A DNA stretch of 64,000 nt from Cydia pomonella. Taxonomy: Eukaryota; Arthropoda; Insecta; Lepidoptera; Tortricidae. The stretch lies in NCBI RefSeq assembly GCF_033807575.1, contig NC_084705.1:14130019-14194018 (forward strand), read 5' to 3'. Within the stretch, counting starts at the first letter, position 1, and each line of letters begins with the position of its first letter. Below, in pieces: positions 21,201 through 34,100 of this stretch. The notes below the pieces were generated by a model. The model worked only from the letters and a program-made list of their open reading frames with translations. It was not told the origin of the DNA and made no database searches. The position numbers and the translations under genes were made by a program.

Positions 21201-22646
21201 AAATACATTATTTTCTTATCATTAATATAAAAACCATAGAAATTGTGATGTAGGGCCTACGTTCGATCATTCTTATTATCTAAGTCTACACATTTTCTAT
21301 GCTATTAAATGGGGCCAAAACTTTTATTATATTTCTTTTCTTTTCTAGGCTCCCATGCTATTTCATGGTGAGGAGTATAATGAAGAAAGTGCGGCCAAAT
21401 TAGACGAAGCACTGGGGTGGCTGAACTCCATGCTAGAAGGACGAGCCTTCGTCGCCGGGGACAATATGACTATCGCCGACATCACAATTGTGGTCACTTT
21501 AACTAATCTTGATGTGAGTAGCTGCTACTGTAAAACCTTCAAACCCTATCAGATTGAAATGAATTATTTTATTATTGAACCACCGTCTCCCTTGTATTGT
21601 TACGCAAATCAGATTTTCCAGACAATTTTTTGTCAAGCTCGACATCTGATGGTAGAATTTATGAGGAATCGAGGAAACTCCTTGAATGTTAAAAGGATAC
21701 ATATAGTGATTTATGTATTTTCTTTAACAAATCAAGCATTTACATTAAAAAAAGTGACATTTTATGAAGTGGAACTGCTGATGATGATTAGAATGGAACT
21801 CTTCAACGACGCTAAGTTTACTTTTGGCGATTTGTCCTCTTCGCTGTTCGCAGTTCGGGGATAACTCTTATTTCATAATAAAAGCGAACTTTTTTTAGAG
21901 GAATGTGTCCTCATCGAAGTCTTAATCCTATCTTAAGCAATTTCCTACTTAACCTAGCACTCATAAACCAAGGAATATGAGGAGATTCACATTGCATAGT
22001 CCTGTACCATACATTTTTTTCATTACAACGTTCATCAAAGTGTTGTGCAAATAACTCCGGCGACAGAATACAAATTTCTGAAATTATGTTGTAACAACTT
22101 TTGGTTTTAAACAACGGGTCAAAATATACGGCTCCTATACTAGTTTCATTCATACTTATCATAACTAAATATTATGTCTTTATTGTTAATTTATATATGA
22201 GTGGAAGGCGAGTAAGACTGTTATTTAGTCTGATGATACATTTTTTTGTCTTTTAAATGGAATTCGAATTTTGCTAGTTTTGTTCAGACATGTTCTGTAT
22301 GGTGATGGTATTTGGTATGATAATCAATAATTATGCCCCGTTTAATTTTCACTTAAGTAATGGTTTCAAACTTGAGAAAGTAAAATATAGGTCCTTATAA
22401 TATTAATAATACTGTATAGTATAGGTTAAGTATCTTAGTAATCTTAGGTTAGGTAATCAGTAAAACTATGATTAAGTATTTTTTTTATTTATCTGTTTGT
22501 TTTAGGCACTCAGCTACGACTTCAGTGCCCACGACAATGTGACGAAATGGTTCGAAAGGATGAAGAAGGCTTTGGAGCCCTACGGATATAAAGATATAGA
22601 CTACGAAGGCGCACAAGTATTAGCCTCTTTCATAAAGAAAAATTAA
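18222..22646 (+). CDS. Delta-class glutathione S-transferase, five coding exons
   Basis: Exons 18222-18371, 19985-20043, 20940-21081, 21349-21513 and 22506-22646 join in frame to about 218 residues, the usual length for insect delta/epsilon GSTs. The enzyme conjugates glutathione to electrophiles in the cytosol (detoxification, insecticide and plant-toxin metabolism). The N-terminal thioredoxin-like domain has YYLPPSPPCRAV with the likely catalytic Ser14, then NPQHTIPT and the glutathione-binding ES pair (LWESRA). The C-terminal helical domain has LYPKNPRLRALVD and the N-capping-like VAGDNMTIADI near residues 150-160. DNGF/LGTL signatures favour delta over epsilon. Intron 1 starts with a weak donor (aag|gtactg) and carries a SINE fragment and a tRNA-like repeat; the acceptor of exon 3 adjoins a MITE. 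Exon 4 stays open into intron 4 to 21864. Poly(A) signals follow at about 22729 and 22890. It appears intact. Confidence 0.95.
18433..18550 (-). mobile_element. SINE family A fragment in GST intron 1
   Basis: The 3' side of the SINE (attataggacattatgacac, gactaagtcccac) is truncated near ctatatatataaata. It is more diverged than the copies at 5038 and 8122. Confidence 0.7.
18571..18951 (+). repeat. Dispersed repeat carrying a tRNA-like module
   Basis: After a (ta)n run, the sequence gggatctcggaaacggctct starts a block common in moth genomes that ends ccgagcaaagctcggtcg near 18945. At about 18711-18786 lies a tRNA-like stretch with an A-box-like tggtccagcgggttaagac and a B-box-like gggttcgaatctc. 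It lacks a credible anticodon arm and acceptor pairing, so it is not called a tRNA gene. Confidence 0.55.
19093..19247. repeat. Dispersed repeat, first copy (cgggaggcgattggtcatgg)
   Basis: Shares an ordered set of words with 33262-33453: tgacaaagt, acgggagg(g/c)gatgact, acgtg, then cgggaggcgattggtcatgg. Both copies lie within introns. Confidence 0.55.
20717..20935. mobile_element. MITE-like element abutting GST exon 3
   Basis: The arms ttttacagtacatatg (20717-20732) and catatgtactgtaaaa (20799-20814) are perfect complements. A further segment (gtgcgaataggtaatt ... tttcgcacttgtatcg) extends to about 20920. The block belongs to a repeat type common in moths. It ends a few bases before the ttgtag acceptor at 20934-20939. 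Confidence 0.55.
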
Positions 22647-22909
22647 AAAGATCGCACATAAAAGTACGGTAGGTACAATTTTAATAATTAAGCATTGTTA
22701 ATATATTTTCGTACTTCATGTTAAAATTTAATAAAATATATGGATAGAGAAGAATAAAAATCAGTAATGTAACTAATGTAATGTCCGTATAGGTATCAAG
22801 GTATTCCCGAGTGTAACGTTAGTTTAGTTTCGTTTCTGGTATTCTAATTTTCTAATTGTAAACCAAAGCACAATTAATAGTAAATATGCAATAAAGAAGG
22901 TAACGGTGC

Positions 22910-23632
22910 AATAAAGAATATTTATTCTCTTTATTTCTTTCTCTTCTTAAGTTAGGATTTTTTATAATATGAGCATGAGATGAAAATACAAAAAATACAT
23001 ACAAAAACAATACAAAATACATATTATAAAAAAACCTAACCTAGGGTGTCGCCAGCAGCGGGGCAGGGCTCCAGCTGCCGGTGGTTAGTTACAATTTCAT
23101 AACTGACGAGCGTGGGTGTAGAATACGGTGTGTGGTGAGCAGTAGCCGGACCATCCGATCCAGGGCATCCAGCTCGGTATTATTATAGTAATAGAAAAAC
23201 AAATAGAATATGTAAAACAAATATAACATAGTGAAAATAAAACACACCGACTAAGGTTACGACATAAAACGCAACACAAAGTACACAAACACTACTATAG
23301 AATGTTGAAGTACAATTACAATGCCCATTTCATTTGTTAATTCCGGAATCGAAATAAAGCCAGTTTATGTAATAGACAATATGTCCTGTTACATTTCTCA
23401 ATAAATGTTTATAAAAACTACATTGAGGTTTCATTTTCCATAACCTAACATTTTCCCGTGGCGACTGAGCGTCAAATTTTTGCGCGTAATTAATAAATAA
23501 CAACAGGTAATAGTATTTTATACAACCGTGATATACTCGTAATAGAGAGATTTTCAGTCGAGTACCGTGTTTAGGCAACGAAAACTTCGTTGCCCAAACG
23601 TTAAAGGAATTAATTTTATATTTACCCACAAA
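22910..23632. other. Intergenic, no gene seen
   Basis: No supported exon is visible between the GST poly(A) signals and the fold-back element. One GC-richer patch (gtcgccagcagcggggcagg) occurs at 23047-23066. Confidence 0.35.
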
Positions 23633-24029
23633 CCTATTTCGTCACCTTTTTAAATCGTCCACAATGTCATGTCGTCAGCATAAAATTCCTAAATCGTCAC
23701 CTTCTTAACTCGTCCATATTATTATTTTGACTACAGTCCCAGATCGTCTACATTCCTATTTTGACCACAGTGCCAGCTCGTCAACATTATTGTACTATCG
23801 ATTATCCTGAGTGACTTCTATAAATAAGGCAACATAGGCACTTTACATTTAAAAGAAAAAGTTTTGTTGGGCTGTCATTTTTAATTCTACCAATACAATA
23901 GGCTCACAGTCCTATAGGAATGTGGATGAGTTAGCACTGTAGATAATATAGGAATGTGGACAAAATAGGATAGTGACGATATAGGAATGTTGACAAATCA
24001 GAACAGTGGATATAAGGTGACGAAATAGG
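23633..24029. repeat. Fold-back element with degenerate tandem sub-repeats
   Basis: The terminal arms cctatttcgtcacctt (23633-23648) and aaggtgacgaaatagg (24014-24029) are exact complements. The right half carries four related units beginning ataggaatgtggac at 23914, 23948, 23981 and 24025. The left half has their complements (cgtccacaat, cgtctacattcctat, cgtcaacatt). A unique spacer lies in the middle. No coding sequence is present. Confidence 0.7.
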
Positions 24030-24120
24030 ATTGTGGACGAAGCGGTCGTGAGCTGTTGCGGTGCACGGTGACGTGCTGGCGGTAGACACGCCAGCTCGTG
24101 ATTTTTTTACGCTTGCTCAG

Positions 24121-24267
24121 TAGGGCTACCACCAGTTTGACACTGGCATATTCGCTAGCGTGTACGTAATTTACTTTCTATGCATCTCGCACGAGATGTA
24201 TAGAAAGTAAGTTACGCAGCCGTTAGTGAATATGTTTGACACTGATAAGGCAGTCGTGGTAAGGCTA
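24121..24267. mobile_element. MITE family C, copy 1
   Basis: Starts tagggctaccaccagtttga and contains catattcgctagcgtg and tatagaaagtaagttacgca. The same words in the same order occur at 41339-41549. The internal arms around tttctatgcatctcgc are inverted. Confidence 0.65.
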
Positions 24268-24440
24268 CAGATATCAATACAAGCTAAACAACAACTTTGG
24301 TCCCTTGTATAATGATAAATAACTGCAGTTTTTCGTTTAAGTACTTCATAGGATGATGTAGCACTGTCAGTTAGGGATTAAATATAATTAGTGGGGAGTA
24401 TATCCTTATTATTAATTAATTGCTAAATACATAAGTCGAG

Positions 24441-24790
24441 CCGTTGTTAAGAATACTCGTATTGCACTATCGAAGGCAGCCCAGCTTATTATCCAACGCA
24501 ACGGATATTTTTATTATACGTACTTATGTAAGTACCTATAGTAAAAATAATCCATAATATTCGAGGCTGGATCATTATTGTACCGTCGCCATCAAATATA
24601 TCGGAGCGGCCAAGATGCTCACAAACATCTGAACACGCCTCTATTGTCAAGGCGTTACGTGTGCAGGTTGAGATATTTATATCCGGATTATTTTTGATAA
24701 TAGATACTTACATAAGAACCTATAATAAAAATCATTCGTTGTATAATAATCTGGGCAGCCTTCGATAGTGTAATATTCGTAACAATGGCG
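24441..24790. mobile_element. MITE with ~110-bp inverted arms and a second repeat in its loop
   Basis: The left arm (24441-24553: ccgttgttaagaatactcg, cactatcgaaggcagccca, cttatgtaagtacctata) is the complement, with some mismatches, of 24680-24788. The loop holds a fragment of another moth repeat (gtaccgtcgccatcaaatat, ggagcggccaaga) at about 24581-24683. Confidence 0.65.
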
Positions 24791-24799
24791 GGTACCCTT

Positions 24800-25173
24800 C
24801 CTAAATCATTTTAAATAGGGGAGCCACGCCTGCGTCGACGAGCTGACAACGCGAGCAGCTCCAGAGCGCCCGTCCGGTCGCACGAGAACGCCCGTTTGTT
24901 GATGCAGTGCAGGTAGCCATTTCATCACAACAATGCGCCGGCGACCGCGGCCGGCCGCGCACCGTTAACGTTTTCAAAACAATAACGTTCGATTGTTCCA
25001 ATTTCAAAAATCCACCACAAAACGACCAAACAGGGCGTTCAATTCATAAACATTCCGTAACACTATCGAGTGCTGTCGTGTCCCTGCTTTCGTATGTGAA
25101 GATAAGTAAAGAAAATGAAAATGTAGTGAGTTTTGTGTTGAGCATTCATGATAACGTTTCGGATTATCACACC
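24800..25173 (+). promoter_or_regulatory. GC-rich putative promoter/5' UTR of the ACE-like gene
   Basis: This is a locally GC-rich, CpG-containing stretch (gcgccggcgaccgcggcc at about 24936) in an AT-rich setting. It lies just upstream of the proposed first coding exon at 25174. No TATA box is obvious. The assignment is by position only. Confidence 0.35.
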
Positions 25174-28100
25174 ATGCTGTTTTATGTGCGTATTATGTAT
25201 AATTCCTTCGTATTATTTTGATACAAAAAAAAATATTTTTTTAGCTTGTTTTTCTACGGGTCTTGACGTATATCAGTAGGTACAGGAAATAGAAATTTCA
25301 TTTTCTGATAAAATTAAATTTGTAGTCGTTTGAGCAACGTTCATGAATACTTGATTTGTAGGTTACCTGCTTAATATTTACATGTATTGACATAAATCAT
25401 GCCAAACATTAAAATAATATAGGTTAACATTTAGTAAAGCTATAGTTTAATACTGCTATAATATGGTGACAAAGTGGTGATTAGTAGGTAACAAAGTGAA
25501 CTAGGAGATTAGACTATAACGCTTCATGTCTGTGGTTGGGACTTCACAAGATTCAAGGTTAAATAAATTAATCACCAAGAATCATTTCCAACGTGTTACA
25601 AAATCAATCCTAAATAATAATATAAAATATCAATTAAAAATCTTTTCGCTTCAAGACATAAAGCGTATTATTAATTAGACAAACTAAAATAATGTTTTGG
25701 AAATGTTACCATATATTTTTCTAAGACTAAAAAGTAACGTATATACTTACCTATCTATTTCCGAAAATTGCTTTATATTATATTTAGCGAATGATCAGGT
25801 GTAAAAATCAACATTGTTAGTTACCTTTTACATCATTATATTTTAATCACAATTAGGTACCCACCTACTTAAAAGGTAAAACTATGGTACCTGATTATAT
25901 GGATGCCTAGTGATTATCACAAATATTTGTTCCTGAGTTATGGATGTTTTCTCTGTATATAAGTATTTACATATATCAATATAGTAATAGTAGTTTAGAA
26001 CACATAACACAAACCATATTTATGTATTTCAACGAAATATCATTTTGAAAGAGGGATATATATGAATATATTCGTATCAATCTAAGCTCCCGTGTGATTT
26101 TCAAGTTCATTAATTGTGGACCAAATTATGGTTTTCGTTGCCTCTTAAATTAATTAAAAGTTTATCGTTCTTTTCTTCATATTTTAAAGATAGCAACCAT
26201 AATATCTTAGAAGGCCGACGGCGATGGCTTGGTACTCGTATCGAGAGGATGCAACCATTATTTCAATAAACTGGGGCCATTGTTAAATTAAGTTCACGTG
26301 ACACTTAGATATTTTATAGTTTCGTACATTATCGGTGTCCTTTCCTCTCATGTCTAGATCAGCCGGATAATATACGGTGTTATGCCACATCCTGTCCTTA
26401 CTGCAAGTACCTACTTCATAATGCGTACACTGCAGCTTAGATTACCGATAAGGCCACATACGCTAATATATACTTACCTCCCTCAAACTCATTGTTAGGT
26501 CTATTCTTGACAAACGTAATTGTTACAGCAATTAACATGCACGGTAGCCTTCGCAGTATCAATGACAATGGGAGCTCGGGAATTGATTCACGGTAATCCA
26601 ACGTCAGAAATGTCAGGGGATGAGATTGTAACACCGAAAGGTAACAAAACAGCAGATACATCGGCGGCAGACGAAAGTGGTCACGAAGAAATTGATATTG
26701 AAGAAATAAAAGATAAAAAGTTTTTAGACGATGCCATGAGATCAGTACTAGACCCTAACACTATGATAGTTAATAATGATGATGTACAAAATTTTAAAGC
26801 TCAGTTAAATGAAATAGATAGCGAGAATATGACCTTAGATAGTTTTATGGAAAACATGGATAAGCTAAGTTTAGAAGTGTGCAAAACTTCCCAGGAAGCA
26901 TTGTGGGACTACGTCACTAATATTAATGACGAATTGAAGAAAAACAAAATGGTATATTAATCAGAAATTATTAATTCTAAAAGAAGTAGTTCTATAGATA
27001 TGATCTTTAATTATCTATCTGCTGATTAATTTTAGGTACGAGTGGCAGCAGAAGAAGATGAAATAAAAAAGCAGTATTGGAATATACTTAAAACAAAATA
27101 TTTACGTGACATACCAAATTTAAATGATCAAAAAATAAGTAGAAAGATTCGCATAATCAAAGAAAGGGGGACCAATGTTCAAATGCCACAGAGTAAAGTA
27201 TGAATTGAATTAATCTAGTTTAGCGTATAAGTTGCGTTTTTTTATGTTTCACTGATAAATCTATATTTTGTATTCAGCAACGTGAAGAAATAGATACAAT
27301 GCAGCGTATATGGAGCCGAGTGTCCGTGTGTGCATACAATGCGACGGTATGCTCGGACGACTCGTTACGAACGATGAGTGGTTAGTCATCCGATATTTAC
27401 TTGCTAAAATGAACACATTAAATTTTGCTTAAAAATGACTTAGTAATAGTCAGCTGTAGAAATAGTTCTATGGGGTTAAATTGCTGTATGCCGTACAAAC
27501 ATCTTAGAAATGAAGACCAATTTATTCCTGCAGCATTCCATATTCTACCAGCCTGTATTTTTCATTTTCAGATATCATATCAATATTCAAAACCAGTAAC
27601 GATTCCAAAGAACTAGCGTATTACTGGAAAGGTTATAGGGATAGTACTGGCAAGAAAATCCGACCCATATTCAAGGACTATGTGGTAAGAATGAATCGAG
27701 TGGCTGAATCGGAAAACTTTACTGACGCTGGGGACATGTGGCGGTATGCCTTTGAAGACGAACATTTTGTCGAAAATGTGGACAAAATGTGGAATGAGAT
27801 TAAGCCCTTGTACGACCTTTTGCACAACTACGTCAGGGCAAAGCTGAAAAAATTTTACAAAGTGGATTTGCAGTGCAATGATGACCTTATCCCAGCACAT
27901 ATTTTAGGTAAGTTCTATTAAGAGGAGGTCCTGAACATTGAGAATTTTAGGTGGACATATCTGTCGCGTTAACGGAGGGGGCCCTAAAATTAGTGCGATA
28001 AGGATAACTGCAGCTTTCGACGAAAAATCCTGCGTAAAAATCTCAAAAATCTAAGTTTTGTACTCGACTGTTTCCTCCTCCAAAACTTAACCAATCGTTA

Positions 28101-31100
28101 TAAAATTTTGAAATCTCAATGATAGTGAAATTATCTGTATCGGATTGTTTTGCTTTTTGGGATATTTGATATCAGATTAAGGCAATGTTTGAAAAGCTAT
28201 AGCACTAAAAAAATATCCAAAAAAGAAAAACAGTCCGATACAGATTGGTTAGTTTTAATCTGTGTTGAAAAAAATCATTGCTCTAGGGTCAAAAACCACG
28301 TATTTTGTATGGAGAAATTTAATGACCACTCCACTATGCTCTTAAAGCGGATTATAGTTCGCGTATGTTTTACAAGTTTTGTCATTTGGTATCATTGGTT
28401 ACTAACAAGACCATGCATCATGTTATAGTATAATTTATCAATCTTTTCAATGATATACACATGAAAATTATGTATAAGTATTTGGTGACAATATGCATAT
28501 CTACATAGTACATACAAACATAGCCTAACACAGGTTGGGCAAAAAGGATAATATTTGGCCTAGTCGGTAGTGACCCGGCCTACGAAGCTGATGGTCCTGG
28601 GTTCAAATCCTGGTAAGGGCATTTATTCGTGTGATGAGCATGGATAATTGAATTGAATTGTTCCTGAGTCATGGGTGTTTTCTATGTATTTAAGTATTTA
28701 TATATTATATAATCGTTTTCTAAGTATCTACAACACAAGTCTTATTGAGTTTACTGTGGGACTTAGTAAATTTGTGTAATGATTTCCTATATTATGTATT
28801 TATTTATTTAGTACTATATGTCACAAGTTTAAAATCGTATATTGTGTGGATGTAAGGCGCCTGTTGTAATTATCACGGCAAAATTACCTCAGGAATTCCA
28901 ATAATATTATGTTTCAGGTAACTTATGGGCTCAAGAGTGGCAAGCCATCTATCCCCTTGTAGCTGCATATCCAGAAGTGGTCAGGCCAAAGGTCCAAAGT
29001 AACGAGACTCTGCATTCTAAAGACTTGTTCGACGCGGTGGACGAATTCCACCAGTCCCTTGGGTTTGAAAGCGCTATTGAATCATATCGAGGAATTACAG
29101 ACACCATGGCTACAGCTAACTGCCTGCCTTCGAGCCATGATATGTGTGATGGGACTAATTACAGGTAAAAATAGTTTCACATCTTAATTCATATTTTGGT
29201 GAATATACCTATATATGGAGACAAATAATGTTAATCTTAGTCAACTTCTTGTCTGGGATGTATGATATTACTCATATTAGCAGGTAAGGTTCCTATTTGA
29301 GTTATTTTTACAGACGCGTACTAAATTAGAATTTCGCCGTTAAAAGTAAAGTTTGGCGAACCTAATACAAGTTTAGTTGTATAAGTTGCAAATGTACAGT
29401 GAGATGCGTGGAGAATTGCATGGAGAAATTATGAATGAATACCATACTGTTACTTTATTTTGCATTTTACTTAGATCTGTGATCTTTGTTATTAAATTGA
29501 ATTAGCAATGACTTTTATGATGCCGCAGCGAGCCAAGTTTCGTGATGCCCATCGTGGCTTCGAGTCTCGATTACGTCATATGTGTGAAGAAAATAATTTT
29601 CAATTAACCACATTACAAACCTAGCATAGCTTAAGGCTAGGACAGCTAGGTGTAGTGACAAGATTGTCCCTTGATATTACTTTTATATCATTTTCAGAAT
29701 AAAATGGTGCGGAGAGAAAATCACAGATGTGGCAGTCGGGTTGTCCCGGGCTGCAAGGTTGCTAGGTCACGTCCAATACTTCAAGCACTATCGGCACCTT
29801 CCTCCTTTGTATCGGGACGGCCCAAATCCAGGTAAGCATTATTTCTGACTTGATGTACCTATAGACGGGGGATCAGAACGATGAACTTTTCCGCAATTAA
29901 TAGGTAAACAACATTTACATATATCTAAGGACGGGCCTTACGGGCACTAAGAATGGTGCTAGTTCAGCGGCGTCACTCACGAATTCGAGCTAATCGTGCA
30001 GTCTATAACGCAATTAGTTGCGACAAATCGCGCGCGTGTTGCGAACTTATCAACCAATCGCGTTGTGACGTGCTGTGAAAATAAAGAGTAGGTAATTGTA
30101 CCTACTGACGAACCTTTTTAGTGCGTAACAATTATTTCTGTTTCTCTTGCAGACGGTAAAAATCGACTAGCATAATATATTATTATTATTCCATAATGTG
30201 TAAATGGTAGACGAGCATAATTTTTTAACTCGGCTAAAATTGTATGTTTTTCTTTAAGTATTGGTATTTATCGCTGAAACAGAATATTTTTCTTTTAGCA
30301 TTCGTATTCAAAGTTTTTAAAATATATTTCAGCATTTCACGACGCGATCTCAGACATCGTAGCTGTCCAGCTGACTTCGCCAAACCACTTGAAGACCCTG
30401 AAGTTTCTAAAAGTAGAAACTAGCCCTCAAGTGACCATGAACCATCTGCTCTGGGTAGCCCTGGAGAAGCTCCCTTTGATGGCCTATGCGTACGTGCTGG
30501 ATAAGTGGCGGTGGGACGTCTTTGGCAACACCAGCATTCAAAACTGGAACCAGCATTGGTGGGATCTTAGGTAAGACAAACGTTGAGATGTCAAACATGA
30601 TAAGCAACATGGGACTGTTTCTAAGACACATATAAATATTAGTATATAAAATTGCACCACAAGCCTGTTTAACGATATTGTTCCGTCGGATATATACATT
30701 AGCAAAAGTTAAATATTACACTATACGCTGATAAAAAAAAGTTTTTTAAAAATCTGTTTTTCATTGAGGCTTTGGACACTCCAGGCAAACATGTCAGCCT
30801 CATGGGGGCTTTCATAGTTCCCTACGCAAGAAAGAGATCAATAAAGTGGTATGTGTATACCGCTATAATTGATTTTTATAGGACATTATTGCTGTCTGAT
30901 AAAGGCTCTGCCAACCAACAATTGATCTGTCCATTATGCATGGAGCCCAAACTACCAAAAATTCTTTATCTCAAGTCCGGATTCCGGACGCAGTCCAACA
31001 ATATGCGAGACAAGTCATCAGGCTTCTGACAGTCTACACACAGTGGTGACGGTTTAACACCCATCATACATAGAAGACTGAGACTTTTCTAGCGAGGTTG

Positions 31101-34100
31101 GCAGAATCAAACCAGGGTATCCACAAGGGTCTAGCTTAGATTTTTCTGTACCAGTTTCCTATAGCCCTTGATAAAGATTGTTCTCCAAAATAGTATTCCC
31201 ATTTTTGTTAACATCTTTTTTTAATTCTAGGAATTACTTCATTTGAATATGGTATAGAATCTAGTACAGAACCCCCCCCTTTACAGCGGTTTTAACAAGC
31301 TCTACTGCCTCATTTTCTACTAACCCTACGTGGGAAGGAATTCACTGTATTTTAACCACCTTATCATTACAAGTAAACCCATGAATCAACTGGAGAGCTT
31401 CATATGCAATAGGCATGCCTCTTTGTCCATAAATACAACGATTAAGGTGTTAAGTTTTAGGCCGTTAAAACTATTACCAAAAAATAAGGTCATAACAAAA
31501 AATCTATTTGATTGGATTATTTTGCCTGATAGAATGACAGTTCTAATTATTGCCAAGGTCTTGGCATGAGGCTTGATTAATTGTGCGTATCATGAAGTAA
31601 TTAAAGACGAACTAAATAATAATGTATGGTTCGCTCATATATATTATATTATGTATTACGTACTAGACAGGCAAACGGAATTAAATTGTGTCCACCATTT
31701 TCTTCAGTTGACCTCTGTCACTGATTAAAGAATAAGCATTGCAACAATTTTGATCCAATTGTATTTATAGCACAAGTACTATGTACAGATATAAAAACAC
31801 TACACAAAATAACGAAATACAAACTATGTCATTTTTGTACATATGTACCAAACGATAAGTACCCCTAGTGTAAATTTAGTCGATAGCGAAACGTGACGTA
31901 CGCGTTTGCGTTAAGTCTCATTTTGTATGGGTTTTAAACAGCGCGCCAAGCGGGACGTTTTGGAAAGTCAAAAAATCTCATACAAAATGACACTTAACGC
32001 AAACGCGTACGTCACGTTTCGCTGTCGAAAATATTTACACTAGGGGTAAAGGTACCTAGGTGATCATTAGTACCTTACCTACATTGCTCCTGTTACAGGG
32101 CCCATCCTGTATAGCTATTCAATAACAAAAGAAAAAGATAATCACGAGTTTTTCGATTGCTTACCGATGGAATGTTATTCTATTTATTTTGTAATATTTT
32201 TTCGTAGTCAAAGACGTAGGTAATGAACGCAATGAAGTGCCGGCGCTTCATTGAAGTGCGGAAACATTTTGTTAGAGTTGCCTTCTCTTGTGTAAAATAA
32301 CTCAATGGTTTCGCTTGAGGTTAAACGTCTATGCTATTCTTGACTTTTTCTACATCTTAGTTAAGTTCATTGTAAAAATAATACGGACAGCTAAAAGACC
32401 ACTTCGGTAGTCAGCAAAACTATTTAGCTTGTCACACCTGCATACACATTTGTGTACAGAGGTGCTAAGGTAATAGTTTTGCTGACCGTACAAGCCAAAT
32501 ATTGGTACCAGCATACTAATTTATATCATATATAGAATATGTATACAGCCTATAATGAAATTCGCAGGATTAAAGAAACAGGTGTGTCGCCGCCAGTCCA
32601 GCGCAATGAGAGTGACCTGGATCCCGCAGCCAAGTATCATGTGGTGTCGCACGTGCAATACGTGACGTAAGTTTACAAATTGCTTTCCTTCGCTGTTACC
32701 TAGCATACTATTTTATAAGCTAAATTTATCAAATGTACTAACTCGTCGTAGTCGTCGTGCTAACTTACCTATGTATGCATTACTACAAATTTAACTAGGT
32801 TGGTTAAGTAATGGCGAGAGTGTGTTCAAGATAGGGGAAGGCGGGGTAATTACGAACACCTAAGGAGGTATTGAAATAAATCGAAAGATAGTGTTTTAGC
32901 TTAACTGTAATAGCTTCTTCGGAAAGGTAAATTATCTTACTTTAAATAATTATAATCAACAATATTAATTTCTCTTTATTTAATCAACTTTTATAACAAA
33001 AAACATTATATTGCTGTGCCCTTACAGGGTGTCACAGTCACATGTATACATATATGTTCCATTCCATCCATGCTTGTAATGTGATATGCAATAAACTACT
33101 CTGTTAAAAAAAAAAACCTCTAGAGTTCGTGTTTACCCGACACTGGTCGCGCAATCACGAACACCTAATGTGGCGATTACTATCGTTCTCAATTGAGCCA
33201 GACTAGCCTAAAAATGAGATCATGTTGCAGCTGACGATTTTTTAAAGTAACAATAGCATCTGAACTATCATCTGACAAAGTTCCAACGGGAGGCGATGAC
33301 TAAATTTTTTTACGTGCTTCTGTGGCTGCCATTCCTCAATCCAGTAACGGAGCGGCAGCTGACGTCCACGAGGGTTAATCACACATAGGCGTTAACCACT
33401 ATAAGAGGTTTCGCCCGGGAGGCGATTGGTCATGGAAATATCTTCCAGACTAGTGGTGTAATTTTATTTATTTTATTTTTATATTATTTGAAAATATGTT
33501 TCTATGACTTTATAGACGTATCCAATGCGTCATGAAACTTAAAATTAACATGTAACAAACAGGTACATATAAATTATTATAAATATCAATCAGGCACAAA
33601 CAAATAATCACGAATAATACAATTACAAGTTACTATTCGCCGCCGCGGTCTGAGGGCTATCCTGGGAATGTCCGGTACATGCAGTCGCAGAATTCGACTT
33701 ACCAATTCTGAACAGTCCGAATCACCGCGCAGGGTCCGACACGCAAACATCAATAAGCTAAGGTGACGTCTCACCTCAAAAGAGTTGTAACCTAATGCCC
33801 CCGGGAGATTCTTTGTCGGATAATGAAACGGGTAAAATTCAATCATTTTCTTGTATACAAACCTTAAAAAGGCTTTTTGTACCTTTTCAAGAAACCAATC
33901 GATGATAAATATTATAGGACATTATTTACACAAATTGACTATGTCCCACAGTAAGCTCAATAAGGCTTGTGTTGAGGGCACTTAGACAACGATATATATA
34001 ATATATAAATATTTATAAATACTTAAATACATAGAAAACACCTATGATGATGTCTCAATCTGGCTTCTTACTAGTGCATTATAGGGGTGCACTACATTTT

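Noticed and set aside
28150..28428. 92-residue ORF in an ACE-like intron
   Set aside because: It lies within a dispersed moth repeat with internal complementarity and has no protein features.
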